This document shows, in pieces, positions 18,445-26,727 of a DNA stretch of 64,000 bases. The stretch comes from Marinobacter aromaticivorans. GTDB lineage: Bacteria; Pseudomonadota; Gammaproteobacteria; Pseudomonadales; Oleiphilaceae. The position numbers and the translations under genes are program-made. The notes beneath the pieces were generated by a model, which saw only the letters and a list, made by a program, of their open reading frames with translations, ran no database searches and was not told the origin of the DNA. The stretch spans positions 124,001 to 188,000 of the forward strand of contig NZ_NIHD01000002.1 in assembly GCF_002806975.1 (NCBI RefSeq). Reading direction: 5' to 3'. How positions within the stretch are numbered: position 1 is the stretch's first letter; every line of letters starts with the position of its first letter.

Positions 18445-20031
18445 ATGAACCTGACCATCGGTACCTTGTTAGCCTTCAGTTTTGCAGTCTCTCTGATCGC
18501 TCTTGCTGCACTTATCTGGGCCATTTCGCGCAAGCAGTTCCAGGTTACCCAGAAAGATGCCATGTCCATTTTCGATAATGGTAAACCCGGCACCTTCGAT
18601 GATCCGTCTCACCCCTCGGGCCGGCTTCGTGAAGCAACTACATTACCCCTGAGCCCCGCAGTGCGGCGGCTTTTGGTGCTGGGATTCAGTACAGCTGTGT
18701 TCTGGTTGTTGCTGGGGTCCGTATTTGGCGTCATCGCGTCATACAAAATGCACTTGCCCGACTGGCTGAACCAGGCCGCACCGCTTACCTTCGGGCGCAT
18801 GCGCACAATGCATCTGAACCTCGTTATTTATGGCTGGCTTTCCCTTGGGGGTATTACTACCGCCATTTGGCTGGTCCCCACATTGTTCAAGACCCCACTG
18901 CGCAAAGCAGGCATGGCCACCCTGGGCGTAGTGCTGTGGAACCTCGGGGTAGCCGGCGGCGTTATTGCCATCGGCAGCGGCTGGACTGATGGCATGGAGT
19001 GGCTGGAAATTCCCTGGCAGCTGGATATTCTGCTGGCTGTTGCAGGCGCCTGCCTGGCTATACCACTGGTAGTTACTGCCGCGCATCGGCAGGTGGAACA
19101 TATTTATGTATCAGCCTGGTACTACATGGCCGGCCTGGTGTGGTTTCCTTCCCTGTTCTTCCTTGCCAACCTGCCAAGCACCCATTCCGGCGTCCAGGCA
19201 GCGACCGTTAACTGGTGGTTTGCCCATAACGTGCTGGGGCTATGGCTGACGCCACTGGGCCTGGGCGCTGCCTATTACTTCATACCCAAAATCATCGGCA
19301 AGCCGATATTTTCCTACCGTCTCTCACTGTTGGGCTTCTGGGCGCTGGCACTGTTCTACAGCCAGGTGGGCATCCACCACCTGATTGGCGGGCCGGTTCC
19401 CACCTGGCTGGTCACCCTCTCGGTTGTGCAATCCGTGATGATGGTTGTTCCCGTTCTCGCTGTTGCCATCAACCAGCATGTACTCTGGCTGGGGAACTTC
19501 TGGGCAATGCGTGAAAGCCTGCCGCTGCGCTTTATTGCCACCGGCGCCCTGATGTACACCTTCGCCTCGCTCCAGGGCTCAATGGAAGCGGTGCGTGCGG
19601 TAAACACGGTTACCCATTTCACCCACTACACCGTTGGCCATGCCCACCTGGGCGCCTACGCCTTCGTCGCACTGGTGCTGTTCGGCGCTGTTTATTACAT
19701 GATGCCGCGCATTCTCAACCGGCCCTGGCCCTTTCCGAAGCTGATCAGTGTGCATTTCTGGCTGGTGTTCATCGGCTTTGCCATCTACTTCATTGCCCTT
19801 ACCCTCGGTGGCTGGCTGCAGGGTCTGGCAATGATGGATGCCTCCAGAGACTGGCTGGAAAGCATGGAGCTCACCATCCCCTATCTGCAGGCGCGTTCCG
19901 TTGGCGGCACACTGATGACGCTTGGCCATCTGCTCTTTGCCGTTAACGTATACGCCCTGTTTGCCGGCAAACAGCCTGCCACGGCAAATGCCGGCAACGC
20001 CATTCCTGCCACCGACTTAGGAGCCCGGTAA
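18445..20031 (+). CDS. ccoN: CcoN-type cbb3 oxidase subunit I with CcoS-like N-terminus (copy 2)
   Basis: 528 residues, clearly paralogous to the protein at 10290. It has FGRMRTMHLNLV with H123 (low-spin heme), H261 in WWFAHN (CuB), Y277/Y278 in GAAYYFIP, H311-H312, and a HYTVGHAHLG block. The N-terminal ~60 residues again have an extra helix and then LIWAISRKQF plus a DAMSIFD stretch, close to the CcoS signature. An AAGGAAC run lies before the ATG. It is the first gene of a six-gene set that includes a thiosulfate dehydrogenase homologue. There is no ccoQ or ccoG nearby. Confidence 0.9.
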   Translation: MNLTIGTLLAFSFAVSLIALAALIWAISRKQFQVTQKDAMSIFDNGKPGTFDDPSHPSGRLREATTLPLSPAVRRLLVLGFSTAVFWLLLGSVFGVIASYKMHLPDWLNQAAPLTFGRMRTMHLNLVIYGWLSLGGITTAIWLVPTLFKTPLRKAGMATLGVVLWNLGVAGGVIAIGSGWTDGMEWLEIPWQLDILLAVAGACLAIPLVVTAAHRQVEHIYVSAWYYMAGLVWFPSLFFLANLPSTHSGVQAATVNWWFAHNVLGLWLTPLGLGAAYYFIPKIIGKPIFSYRLSLLGFWALALFYSQVGIHHLIGGPVPTWLVTLSVVQSVMMVVPVLAVAINQHVLWLGNFWAMRESLPLRFIATGALMYTFASLQGSMEAVRAVNTVTHFTHYTVGHAHLGAYAFVALVLFGAVYYMMPRILNRPWPFPKLISVHFWLVFIGFAIYFIALTLGGWLQGLAMMDASRDWLESMELTIPYLQARSVGGTLMTLGHLLFAVNVYALFAGKQPATANAGNAIPATDLGAR

Positions 20032-20691
20032 ATGAATCGCATTGTTCCCCTGCTCATTATCGCTCTGACTGTCCTGGCCTTTGCCACACTCTTGCTGGTG
20101 GCGGTGCCCGCCATGCAGATTCGTAGCGTTGAAGCGCCGGCGGGGCTTGAACCCTACACGGAACAGGAGGCACGTGGTCGCGAACACTACGTTAATCTGG
20201 GTTGCGTCTACTGTCACACCCAGCAGCCCCGCGATTCCTCCCAGGCTCCGGATACCCAGCGTGGCTGGGGCAGAGCGTCCACTCCGGCCGATTATATTTA
20301 CGATAGCCCGCACCTGCTGGGCACCATGCGGACCGGACCAGACCTGCTCAACGTAGGCGCCCGCCTGCCTTCCCGCGCCTGGCAACTGACGCACCTTTAC
20401 CAGCCGCGGGCCATTGTGCCCAGCAGTCTCATGCCGAATTTCCCCTACCTGTTCGAAGAGAAAGACCAGGCCGAGGAAGGTGATGTGGTTGTAAAACTGC
20501 CGCAAAAATGGGCGCCTGAAAACAAGGTGGTTGTAGCCAAACAGGCGGCACTGGATCTTGTCGCTTACCTGCTCAGTCTTGACCGGACCTATCCGCCTGA
20601 ACAACTGCACCTTCGGGACCACGGGTATCGCCGCGATGAATCTGCCGCGCAATTCGAAGGCTCCGGCGCTGACAGGGAGGCCTCGCTATGA
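20032..20691 (+). CDS. ccoO: CcoO-type monoheme cytochrome c, oxidase subunit II (copy 2)
   Basis: 219 residues: membrane anchor at ~5-27 and a heme site C58-C61-H62 (CVYCHTQQPR), the same positions as in copy 1. RTGPDLLNVGAR, HLYQPR and SSLMPNFPYL carry the family residues including the Met ligand. The ATG follows the ccoN stop directly, and GGAG lies inside the end of ccoN. Confidence 0.92.
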   Translation: MNRIVPLLIIALTVLAFATLLLVAVPAMQIRSVEAPAGLEPYTEQEARGREHYVNLGCVYCHTQQPRDSSQAPDTQRGWGRASTPADYIYDSPHLLGTMRTGPDLLNVGARLPSRAWQLTHLYQPRAIVPSSLMPNFPYLFEEKDQAEEGDVVVKLPQKWAPENKVVVAKQAALDLVAYLLSLDRTYPPEQLHLRDHGYRRDESAAQFEGSGADREASL

Positions 20692-21311
20692 GCAAACAGC
20701 AGCAGTCAAAAGATAACTTTGAGCCGTTTGAGCTGAACAACCCCATTCCCTGGCCAGTTATTGCCATAGCTCTGGCACTTGCTGCATGGGGCATATTTAC
20801 CTTCCTGCACAGCTACATGGCGGCCGGTGAAAACCAGCAGCAGGCGCAGCAACAGGCACAGCAGGCCGGCGCAGAAAAAAGCCAGGGCTCGGGCAACGCG
20901 AAAGCCGCGACCGACGGCGCTCAGCTGTTCGATAACTACTGCTCCTCCTGCCACCAGAATAACGGGGCCGGCGTAAGCGGAGCCATACCCCCGCTGGCAG
21001 GCTCATCCTGGGTACTGGGTGATGGGGAACAGGTCGCCAGCATAGTGCTGTTCGGTATCAGCGGGCCGATTTCCGTTCAGGGTAAAACCTTCAACGGCCG
21101 TATGCCCACATTTGGCAGCACTCTGAGTAACGGTGAAATAGCGGCTATCGTGAACCACATACGTTCAAGCTGGGGTAACAGCGCCGGGCCAATTAATGCC
21201 GAACTCGTGCAGGTGCAGCGCGAACGCTTCAGTGACCGCACGATTCCCTGGCAGGGTGGTGCGGAGCTGAGGAGCCACTTTAATCCCGCCAGAACTGCGG
21301 AGGGCAACTGA
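20688..21311 (+). CDS. Membrane-anchored monoheme cytochrome c, CcoP substitute (copy 2)
   Basis: 207 residues: membrane helix at ~21-40, a Gln/Ala-rich linker (~49-66), then one cytochrome c domain with C85-C88-H89 (CSSCHQNNGAG) and a GRMPTFG Met ligand. The plan is the same as the protein at 12541, but the linker is Gln-rich rather than Ser/Gly-rich. It overlaps ccoO by ATGA and the next gene by TGATG. It probably serves as the electron entry point of the oxidase. Confidence 0.88.
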   Translation: MSKQQQSKDNFEPFELNNPIPWPVIAIALALAAWGIFTFLHSYMAAGENQQQAQQQAQQAGAEKSQGSGNAKAATDGAQLFDNYCSSCHQNNGAGVSGAIPPLAGSSWVLGDGEQVASIVLFGISGPISVQGKTFNGRMPTFGSTLSNGEIAAIVNHIRSSWGNSAGPINAELVQVQRERFSDRTIPWQGGAELRSHFNPARTAEGN

Positions 21312-22072
21312 TGAAAAAGCAATCACGGGTTTATCGCGCCCCGCTGATCATTGCGTTATCCGTCGCACTGCAGATGGGCCTGAACGCTTCTGCGGCTTCT
21401 GCTGAAAACTCATCAAAAACCAGCGACCCGCTGGCTGCTGAATATCTGGGCACCAGAACCGTATCAAACGAAGCCCTGGAAGACGCAAGGCAGATTGCGG
21501 TCAACGGCAAGGGTGCAACCTGGTCCTGTGCTTCCTGTCACGGAGAAGATGGTGCAGGAAACAGTACTGCGCCGCGGATTGCCGGACTTGCTCCCGGCTA
21601 TATCACCAAGCAGTTGCACGACTACGAAAACGGCGCTCGCAAAAATGCAAATATGGAGTACGTGGTACAGGAACTGAACGAAGAACAAATGCTGGCACTG
21701 GGGCAATATTACGGAGCACTGGAGAGCCCCAGCAGCGCAAGCCCGGATCTGGGCGGCGATATCAGGCGTGGTCGCCAGCTGGCGCAACAGGGTGATTGGC
21801 GGGTTGAAGTGCCCGCCTGTTTTTCATGTCACGGTTCGTCAGGCTGGGGCGTCAGCCAGGCCTTTCCGGCAATCGCTGCACAGCACCCCAGCTACACTGC
21901 CGTTCAGTTGAGTAACTGGAAAAGCGGTCGTCGCAGCAACTCCCCGGTAAAGCTGATGCATGGCGTTGCAATGGCACTGTCGGATGCGGACATCCGCGCT
22001 GTCGCGGATTATCTTGCGACATTGCCGCCGCCCCAGCATGGGAACGACAATCGTGCGCAAGCCGGAAACTGA
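21311..22072 (+). CDS. Diheme cytochrome c4-like protein, possible TsdB
   Basis: 253 residues: signal peptide (1-~31) and two cytochrome c domains with C73-C76-H77 (CASCHGEDGAG) and C170-C173-H174 (CFSCHGSSGWG). This is the c4-type two-lobe plan. In Pseudomonas stutzeri a diheme TsdB gene precedes tsdA and accepts its electrons; the same gene order is seen here, so a TsdB-like role is likely. It is translationally coupled to the monoheme cytochrome, which places it between dehydrogenase and oxidase. Confidence 0.8.
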   Translation: MKKQSRVYRAPLIIALSVALQMGLNASAASAENSSKTSDPLAAEYLGTRTVSNEALEDARQIAVNGKGATWSCASCHGEDGAGNSTAPRIAGLAPGYITKQLHDYENGARKNANMEYVVQELNEEQMLALGQYYGALESPSSASPDLGGDIRRGRQLAQQGDWRVEVPACFSCHGSSGWGVSQAFPAIAAQHPSYTAVQLSNWKSGRRSNSPVKLMHGVAMALSDADIRAVADYLATLPPPQHGNDNRAQAGN

Positions 22073-22106
22073 AAGCTGCAGCGGCGCTTGAGGAGACAGC
22101 AGACAC

Positions 22107-23243
22107 ATGAACACTCATAACGAAAACCAGCAAAAATCGGCCGCTACCCGAATGATCTACGGCGTACTGGGAGCAGTGGTGTTGTTTGTTATTGGCACCC
22201 TTCTTTACCGTTACGATGTGCTTGCCATGCTTACCGACTCGTACAGTGAGCCCTCCGCAAGCCAACTGGAATCCGAGGCTGCCCGCAAGGCCCGGCAAAA
22301 GCTGGCGGAGGAACGCAAACAGTGGGACGAATCGGTAACCGCCAAAGCACCTGAACAGCCAACAGGCCGGGGTGGCTATTATGTACCGCCCGCCGAAGCC
22401 GACATTCCCGACGACGAATTTGGCGATTCAGTACGCCGCGGTCGGGAAATCTTTCTCAATACAGGCACCAACGCCGGCGAGTTTGTCGGTAACGGCCTTG
22501 CCTGCGCCAACTGCCATCTGGATTCCGGGCGCCTGGAACACGCGGCTCCCATGTGGGCTGCAGCCGTCAGCTACCCGGCTTACCGGGGCAAGAACAAGCA
22601 GATCAACACCATGGAAGACCGGGTAAATGGCTGCTTCACATATTCCATGAATGCCCAGGACTCTGAATACGGCTCAGCGCCGCCCGCCGGTCATCAGGTT
22701 TACAAGGACCTCGAAAGCTATTTTTACTGGATGGCAGACGGCCTGGCACTGAACAGCAGCCCTCCGGGCCAGGGGTATCCGACGCCACCGGAAACCGAGC
22801 TGGGCTATGACTGGCAAAGGGGCGAGCAGGTTTATGCAGATAACTGCGCCGTGTGTCATGCAACAGACGGGCAGGGTCGCAAGGACCTCAACGGCCGGTA
22901 TATTTTTCCACCGCTTTGGGGTCCGCACAGCTTCAACTGGGGTGCGGGGATGCACCGCGTAAATACCGCGGCCGGATTTATCCAGGCCAACATGCCGCTG
23001 GGCAAGCGATTCAGCCTGAGCGACCAGGAAGCCTGGGATGTGGCCGCTTATGTAATGAGCTTTCCGCGACCTGCTGACCCCCGCCTGTCGGATACGGAAA
23101 GTGTTGATGAAACCACCGACAAATTCCATCAACACAAGGATTACCATGGCCAGACCATCCGTGGCATCAAGCTGGGTGAGCCACTGACCGAAGCATCCTG
23201 GGCCAGGTTCATGGAGCAGAACTTCGGCCAGGAAGTGCGCTGA
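22107..23243 (+). CDS. tsdA: TsdA-type diheme thiosulfate dehydrogenase, membrane-anchored
   Basis: 378 residues. An N-terminal membrane helix (~16-36) and a charged linker precede the catalytic part. Heme 1 is at C133-C136-H137 (CANCHLDSG); C176 in NGCF lies 39 residues after H137, the spacing of the heme-ligating Cys in Allochromatium vinosum TsdA as I remember it. Heme 2 is at C247-C250-H251, with M296 in QANMPLG as a possible ligand. AAPMWAA, YPAYRGKNK and NTMEDR are TsdA landmarks. TsdA joins two thiosulfates to tetrathionate, or the reverse. GAGGAG lies before the ATG. The anchor differs from soluble TsdA and fits tethering beside the oxidase. Confidence 0.85.
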   Translation: MNTHNENQQKSAATRMIYGVLGAVVLFVIGTLLYRYDVLAMLTDSYSEPSASQLESEAARKARQKLAEERKQWDESVTAKAPEQPTGRGGYYVPPAEADIPDDEFGDSVRRGREIFLNTGTNAGEFVGNGLACANCHLDSGRLEHAAPMWAAAVSYPAYRGKNKQINTMEDRVNGCFTYSMNAQDSEYGSAPPAGHQVYKDLESYFYWMADGLALNSSPPGQGYPTPPETELGYDWQRGEQVYADNCAVCHATDGQGRKDLNGRYIFPPLWGPHSFNWGAGMHRVNTAAGFIQANMPLGKRFSLSDQEAWDVAAYVMSFPRPADPRLSDTESVDETTDKFHQHKDYHGQTIRGIKLGEPLTEASWARFMEQNFGQEVR

Positions 23244-23261
23244 TATGCGCTTTTTATCGCC

Positions 23262-25571
23262 GTGAACGCCACACCGTTTGCCGGCCCGCAGCATGCGGCG
23301 CCGGCCGGTGACTCACTGGCGCATCTGCAGCCGTTTGGCCGCGCCCTCCTGTCGGTAGAGGGTATGTGGTGCCCCAGTTGTGCCGCAGCCACTGCCCAGG
23401 TACTGCAACGTATCCCCGGCATTCTCTCGGCCCAGGTCAGCTTTGCCACCTCCTCGGTCCTGCTGAAATGGGATCCGCAAGTGGTGGACCTTGAACAGGC
23501 CCGCGGCAGGGTTGAGCGGCTGGGTTATCGGCTTCTGCCCGCAGCCAGCACCGAACAGACCCTGGCCCGCATTGACAGACAGGTAACCCGCCTCGGTATC
23601 CGGCTTGCTGTCGGAGTGCTGTTTGGCATGTGGACAATGCTGTGCTCACTGTTGCTGTACATCGGAGGGCCGGAACTGACCACACCACCCACCGGTACCT
23701 GGCTGGCAATAGCAGCCGGTATTGCAGCCGTGCCGGTATATATTGTGGCGGGCCTGCCCGTCATTCTGGCCGGCTGGAGGACCTTGCGCACCGGCGTGCC
23801 CGGCATGGATACGCTGGTTTCCCTTGGCACACTGGCCGCAATTGCCCTGTCCATGTGGCAACTGGCGGAGGGCGACACCGAAGTGTACTTCGACACGTCC
23901 GTAATGCTGATCCTGCTTCTTACAACCGGCCGCTTGATTGAGACCATTACCTTACGCCACGCCGCCCGCGCAATCGGAGCCTTGCAGGATATGCTGCCCG
24001 AATCCGCGGAACGCCTGGAGCCAGGCGGTCGCTACCGGCAGGTACCGGCTCGCAGCATTCGCGTGGGAGACCAGATTCGCATAAGCGCCGGCCAGAGGGC
24101 ATCACTGGACGGAGAGGTGGTCAGTGGCCACAGCGCTGTCGACTGCTCCGCACTTACCGGCGAGTCCAGACCGCGCAAGGTTGCCCCCGGCGATGCTCTG
24201 GAAGCGGGCAGCACTAACCTTACCAGCCCCCTGAACGTGACCGTCACGGCTGCCGTGGGCCAGCGTCATATCGACCGTATTGGCGTCCGCATGGCAGAAG
24301 CCGCAGGCCGCCGGGGGAATACCCAGCGTATGGCCGATACCCTGGCCCGGTTTATTGTCCCTGTCGCACTGGCGCTTTCGGCCACCAGCCTGCTGATCAG
24401 CTGGTTCATGGGCGTTGCCACACCGGATGCCATACTGCGCGCCGTAACGGTCCTTATTATTGCCTGCCCCTGTGCAGTAAGCATTGCCGTACCCATAGCC
24501 TACGTTGCTGCCGCATCCCGGTCGGCAGACAACGGCATACTGTTCCGGGACCCGGCAGCAATGGAGGCCATGGCCGGTATAGATACGATGGTGCTGGATA
24601 AAACCGGCACGCTGACACATGGCCGACCTCGCGTTACCCGCGTGCAATTCCACGAATCACACCCGCAGATTGCCTCGCGCTCATCACTGCTGAACCTGGT
24701 TGCGCAAGCCGAAGAAGGTATCACCCACCCCCTGGCAGACGCGCTGCGCGAAGCGGCACGCGAATCCCCGTCCAATGCGGAAACCACTGCGGATTCACTT
24801 TCGCCGGTAAACGAACAGACAACCAAGCGCTACGATCGCGGGGTTCGAATGATGGATACGCAGCTTGGTGAGGTACTTGTGGGCAGCCAAGGCTTCCTTC
24901 GGGACATGGGAATACACCTTTTGACCGCTCCGGAAGCCCGGCCGCAGGAGCCTGCCGGCAGCCGGGTGGAAGTTGCCGTAAACGGGCGCTGGCTAGCCAC
25001 AATGTTTCTGGCAGACGAACTGCGTGACGATGCTGCCGATGCCTTGAAAAAACTGCGGCATATGGGCATCCATTGTAGTATCGCCAGCGGGGATGGGCGT
25101 GAGCCCGTGCTTGACGTGGCACGCAAACTCGGGCTGGAGGAAAAGGATGCTCACTGGGAGTGCACACCACAAGGTAAAGCCGACTTTGTTGAGCGCCTGG
25201 GCGCCCATCGTACAGGGTTTGCAGGCGACGGCATCAACGACGGCCCTGCCCTGGCCACCGCCAATGTCGGCCTGGCTGTGTCCGACGCCACCAGCACAGC
25301 AACGGCCGCTGCCAACGTAGTGCTGGCAAAGGGAGGCGTCGGTGCCATTCCCCTGGCGGTTCAGCACGCCCGGCGGGCTCACAGTATAATGAAGCAAAAC
25401 CTGTTCTTTGCCGTTATCTACAACCTGGCCGGGCTGTCGCTGGCAGCATCCGGCAGCATCTCTCCCGTTGTAGCAGCGCTGGCGATGGCAGCAAGTTCAC
25501 TGAGCGTTATCGCAAACGCGTCTCGCCTGTCACTCGGTCAGGCATACAGCCAACAGCCATCGCCCGCCTGA
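23262..25571 (+). CDS. ccoI: CcoI/FixI-type copper-transporting P1B ATPase (copy 2)
   Basis: 769 residues starting from a GTG that has no clear ribosome binding site. Heavy-metal domain with GMWCPSC (C37, C40), membrane CPC (C402-P403-C404), phosphorylation site D446 in DKTGTLT and a GDGINDG hinge motif. It is the counterpart of the gene at 13214 but is less similar to it than the CcoN pair looks. It closes the ccoN-ccoO-cytochrome-tsdBA set and probably supplies copper to that oxidase. A 6-codon ATG frame at 23245-23265 ends on the GTG and could couple translation. Confidence 0.88.
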   Translation: MNATPFAGPQHAAPAGDSLAHLQPFGRALLSVEGMWCPSCAAATAQVLQRIPGILSAQVSFATSSVLLKWDPQVVDLEQARGRVERLGYRLLPAASTEQTLARIDRQVTRLGIRLAVGVLFGMWTMLCSLLLYIGGPELTTPPTGTWLAIAAGIAAVPVYIVAGLPVILAGWRTLRTGVPGMDTLVSLGTLAAIALSMWQLAEGDTEVYFDTSVMLILLLTTGRLIETITLRHAARAIGALQDMLPESAERLEPGGRYRQVPARSIRVGDQIRISAGQRASLDGEVVSGHSAVDCSALTGESRPRKVAPGDALEAGSTNLTSPLNVTVTAAVGQRHIDRIGVRMAEAAGRRGNTQRMADTLARFIVPVALALSATSLLISWFMGVATPDAILRAVTVLIIACPCAVSIAVPIAYVAAASRSADNGILFRDPAAMEAMAGIDTMVLDKTGTLTHGRPRVTRVQFHESHPQIASRSSLLNLVAQAEEGITHPLADALREAARESPSNAETTADSLSPVNEQTTKRYDRGVRMMDTQLGEVLVGSQGFLRDMGIHLLTAPEARPQEPAGSRVEVAVNGRWLATMFLADELRDDAADALKKLRHMGIHCSIASGDGREPVLDVARKLGLEEKDAHWECTPQGKADFVERLGAHRTGFAGDGINDGPALATANVGLAVSDATSTATAAANVVLAKGGVGAIPLAVQHARRAHSIMKQNLFFAVIYNLAGLSLAASGSISPVVAALAMAASSLSVIANASRLSLGQAYSQQPSPA

Positions 25572-25653
25572 CGGATTGACACCAGCACATCATGGTGACA
25601 TGTTTGCAACCAATTAGCGCGAATAACAAAAAATAGCGTCGAGTATTCAAACC

Positions 25654-26727
25654 ATGTTGATCCTCACCGGTTTTGGCCTGGCGTGCCTGGTGATTCTCCT
25701 GATTGCAACAACCCGCGAACTGCCCCACTCGTCCGCTGCCCGGGTGTTCGCAGTATTTCTCATTGCCTGCTCAGGTTTTTTACTCCATCCCCTCGCTCCG
25801 GCTCACTGGCAGTGGCTCACCCTAAATCTGGAGGTGATGCTTCCGGCGCTGTTCTGGCTACTTTGCCAGACTACCTTCCGCCAGCGCCTGAACCTGTTTT
25901 CACCCTGGAGTGCCATGGCGCTCTACAGTGTAGTAGCGCCCTGGACAGCAAGGATTTTTTCCAGTCACCAGAGCGCAGAAGGACTCCTGCTCTTTGTTGG
26001 CTGGGAACTGGGCGAGGTGTTCGAGCTCCTTATTATTACGAACGGCTTTTGGGTTATCCTCGCAGACTGGCCGGCGGATCTTGTGGAACCGCGCCGAAAA
26101 CTCCGTGCACTGGTCCTGTTTATCGCGGGCACCGCAGTGCTTATTGTCGCGCTGGCATTCAACCTCGGGGTAGCTTTTGCCATTAACCGTGCCCTGGTTG
26201 TGTCAATTGCCGGCGTTGCCATAACAACCTTCCTGTTGCAGGGCAGATTTAGCGAGCTGTCATTCCGCAGCGGACCCTCACTACCGGTGGAGATCGAACA
26301 ACCTGTGCAAGTTGCCGAATCCGATCCGCAGGTGGCCTCGCAGCAGGAACACGTAGAGCGCCTCACCAACTTGATGAAAACCGGCTATTATCGAACAGAA
26401 CACCTGACTCTCAAAATGCTGGCTGGAAAACTCGATCTGCCGGAATACCGAACACGGGCACTTATCAACAAACACCTTGGCTATCGCAACTTCAACGACT
26501 ACATCAATCAACTCCGCATTGCCGAAGCCTCGGAGCGTCTGGTTCGTGAGCCAGGCACTCCGGTGCTCAACATTGCCCTGGATGTGGGGTACCGGTCCCT
26601 CAGTTCTTTCAACCGTGCCTTCCGGGAAATCAAACAATCCACCCCCACCGAATTCCGCCAGGGCAACCCGGCACACCGATACTCAGACCGGTTCAAAACA
26701 ACCGCTGACGACGGCAAAGCCGGCTAG
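25654..26727 (+). CDS. Membrane-bound AraC-family transcriptional regulator
   Basis: 357 residues. The first ~200 hold about six hydrophobic segments; the C-terminal ~100 are an AraC double helix-turn-helix with the second-helix signature ALDVGYRSLSSFNRAFREI. The sensor part would sit in the membrane and the DNA-binding part in the cytoplasm. It follows oxidase cluster 2 on the same strand and is convergent with the diheme lipoprotein gene, overlapping its end by 4 bases. The signal and target genes are unknown. Confidence 0.85.
   Translation: MLILTGFGLACLVILLIATTRELPHSSAARVFAVFLIACSGFLLHPLAPAHWQWLTLNLEVMLPALFWLLCQTTFRQRLNLFSPWSAMALYSVVAPWTARIFSSHQSAEGLLLFVGWELGEVFELLIITNGFWVILADWPADLVEPRRKLRALVLFIAGTAVLIVALAFNLGVAFAINRALVVSIAGVAITTFLLQGRFSELSFRSGPSLPVEIEQPVQVAESDPQVASQQEHVERLTNLMKTGYYRTEHLTLKMLAGKLDLPEYRTRALINKHLGYRNFNDYINQLRIAEASERLVREPGTPVLNIALDVGYRSLSSFNRAFREIKQSTPTEFRQGNPAHRYSDRFKTTADDGKAG

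Noticed and set aside
23245..23265. Six-codon leader frame before ccoI copy 2
   Set aside because: It ends on the GTG start and could couple translation, but it has no ribosome binding site and may be chance.
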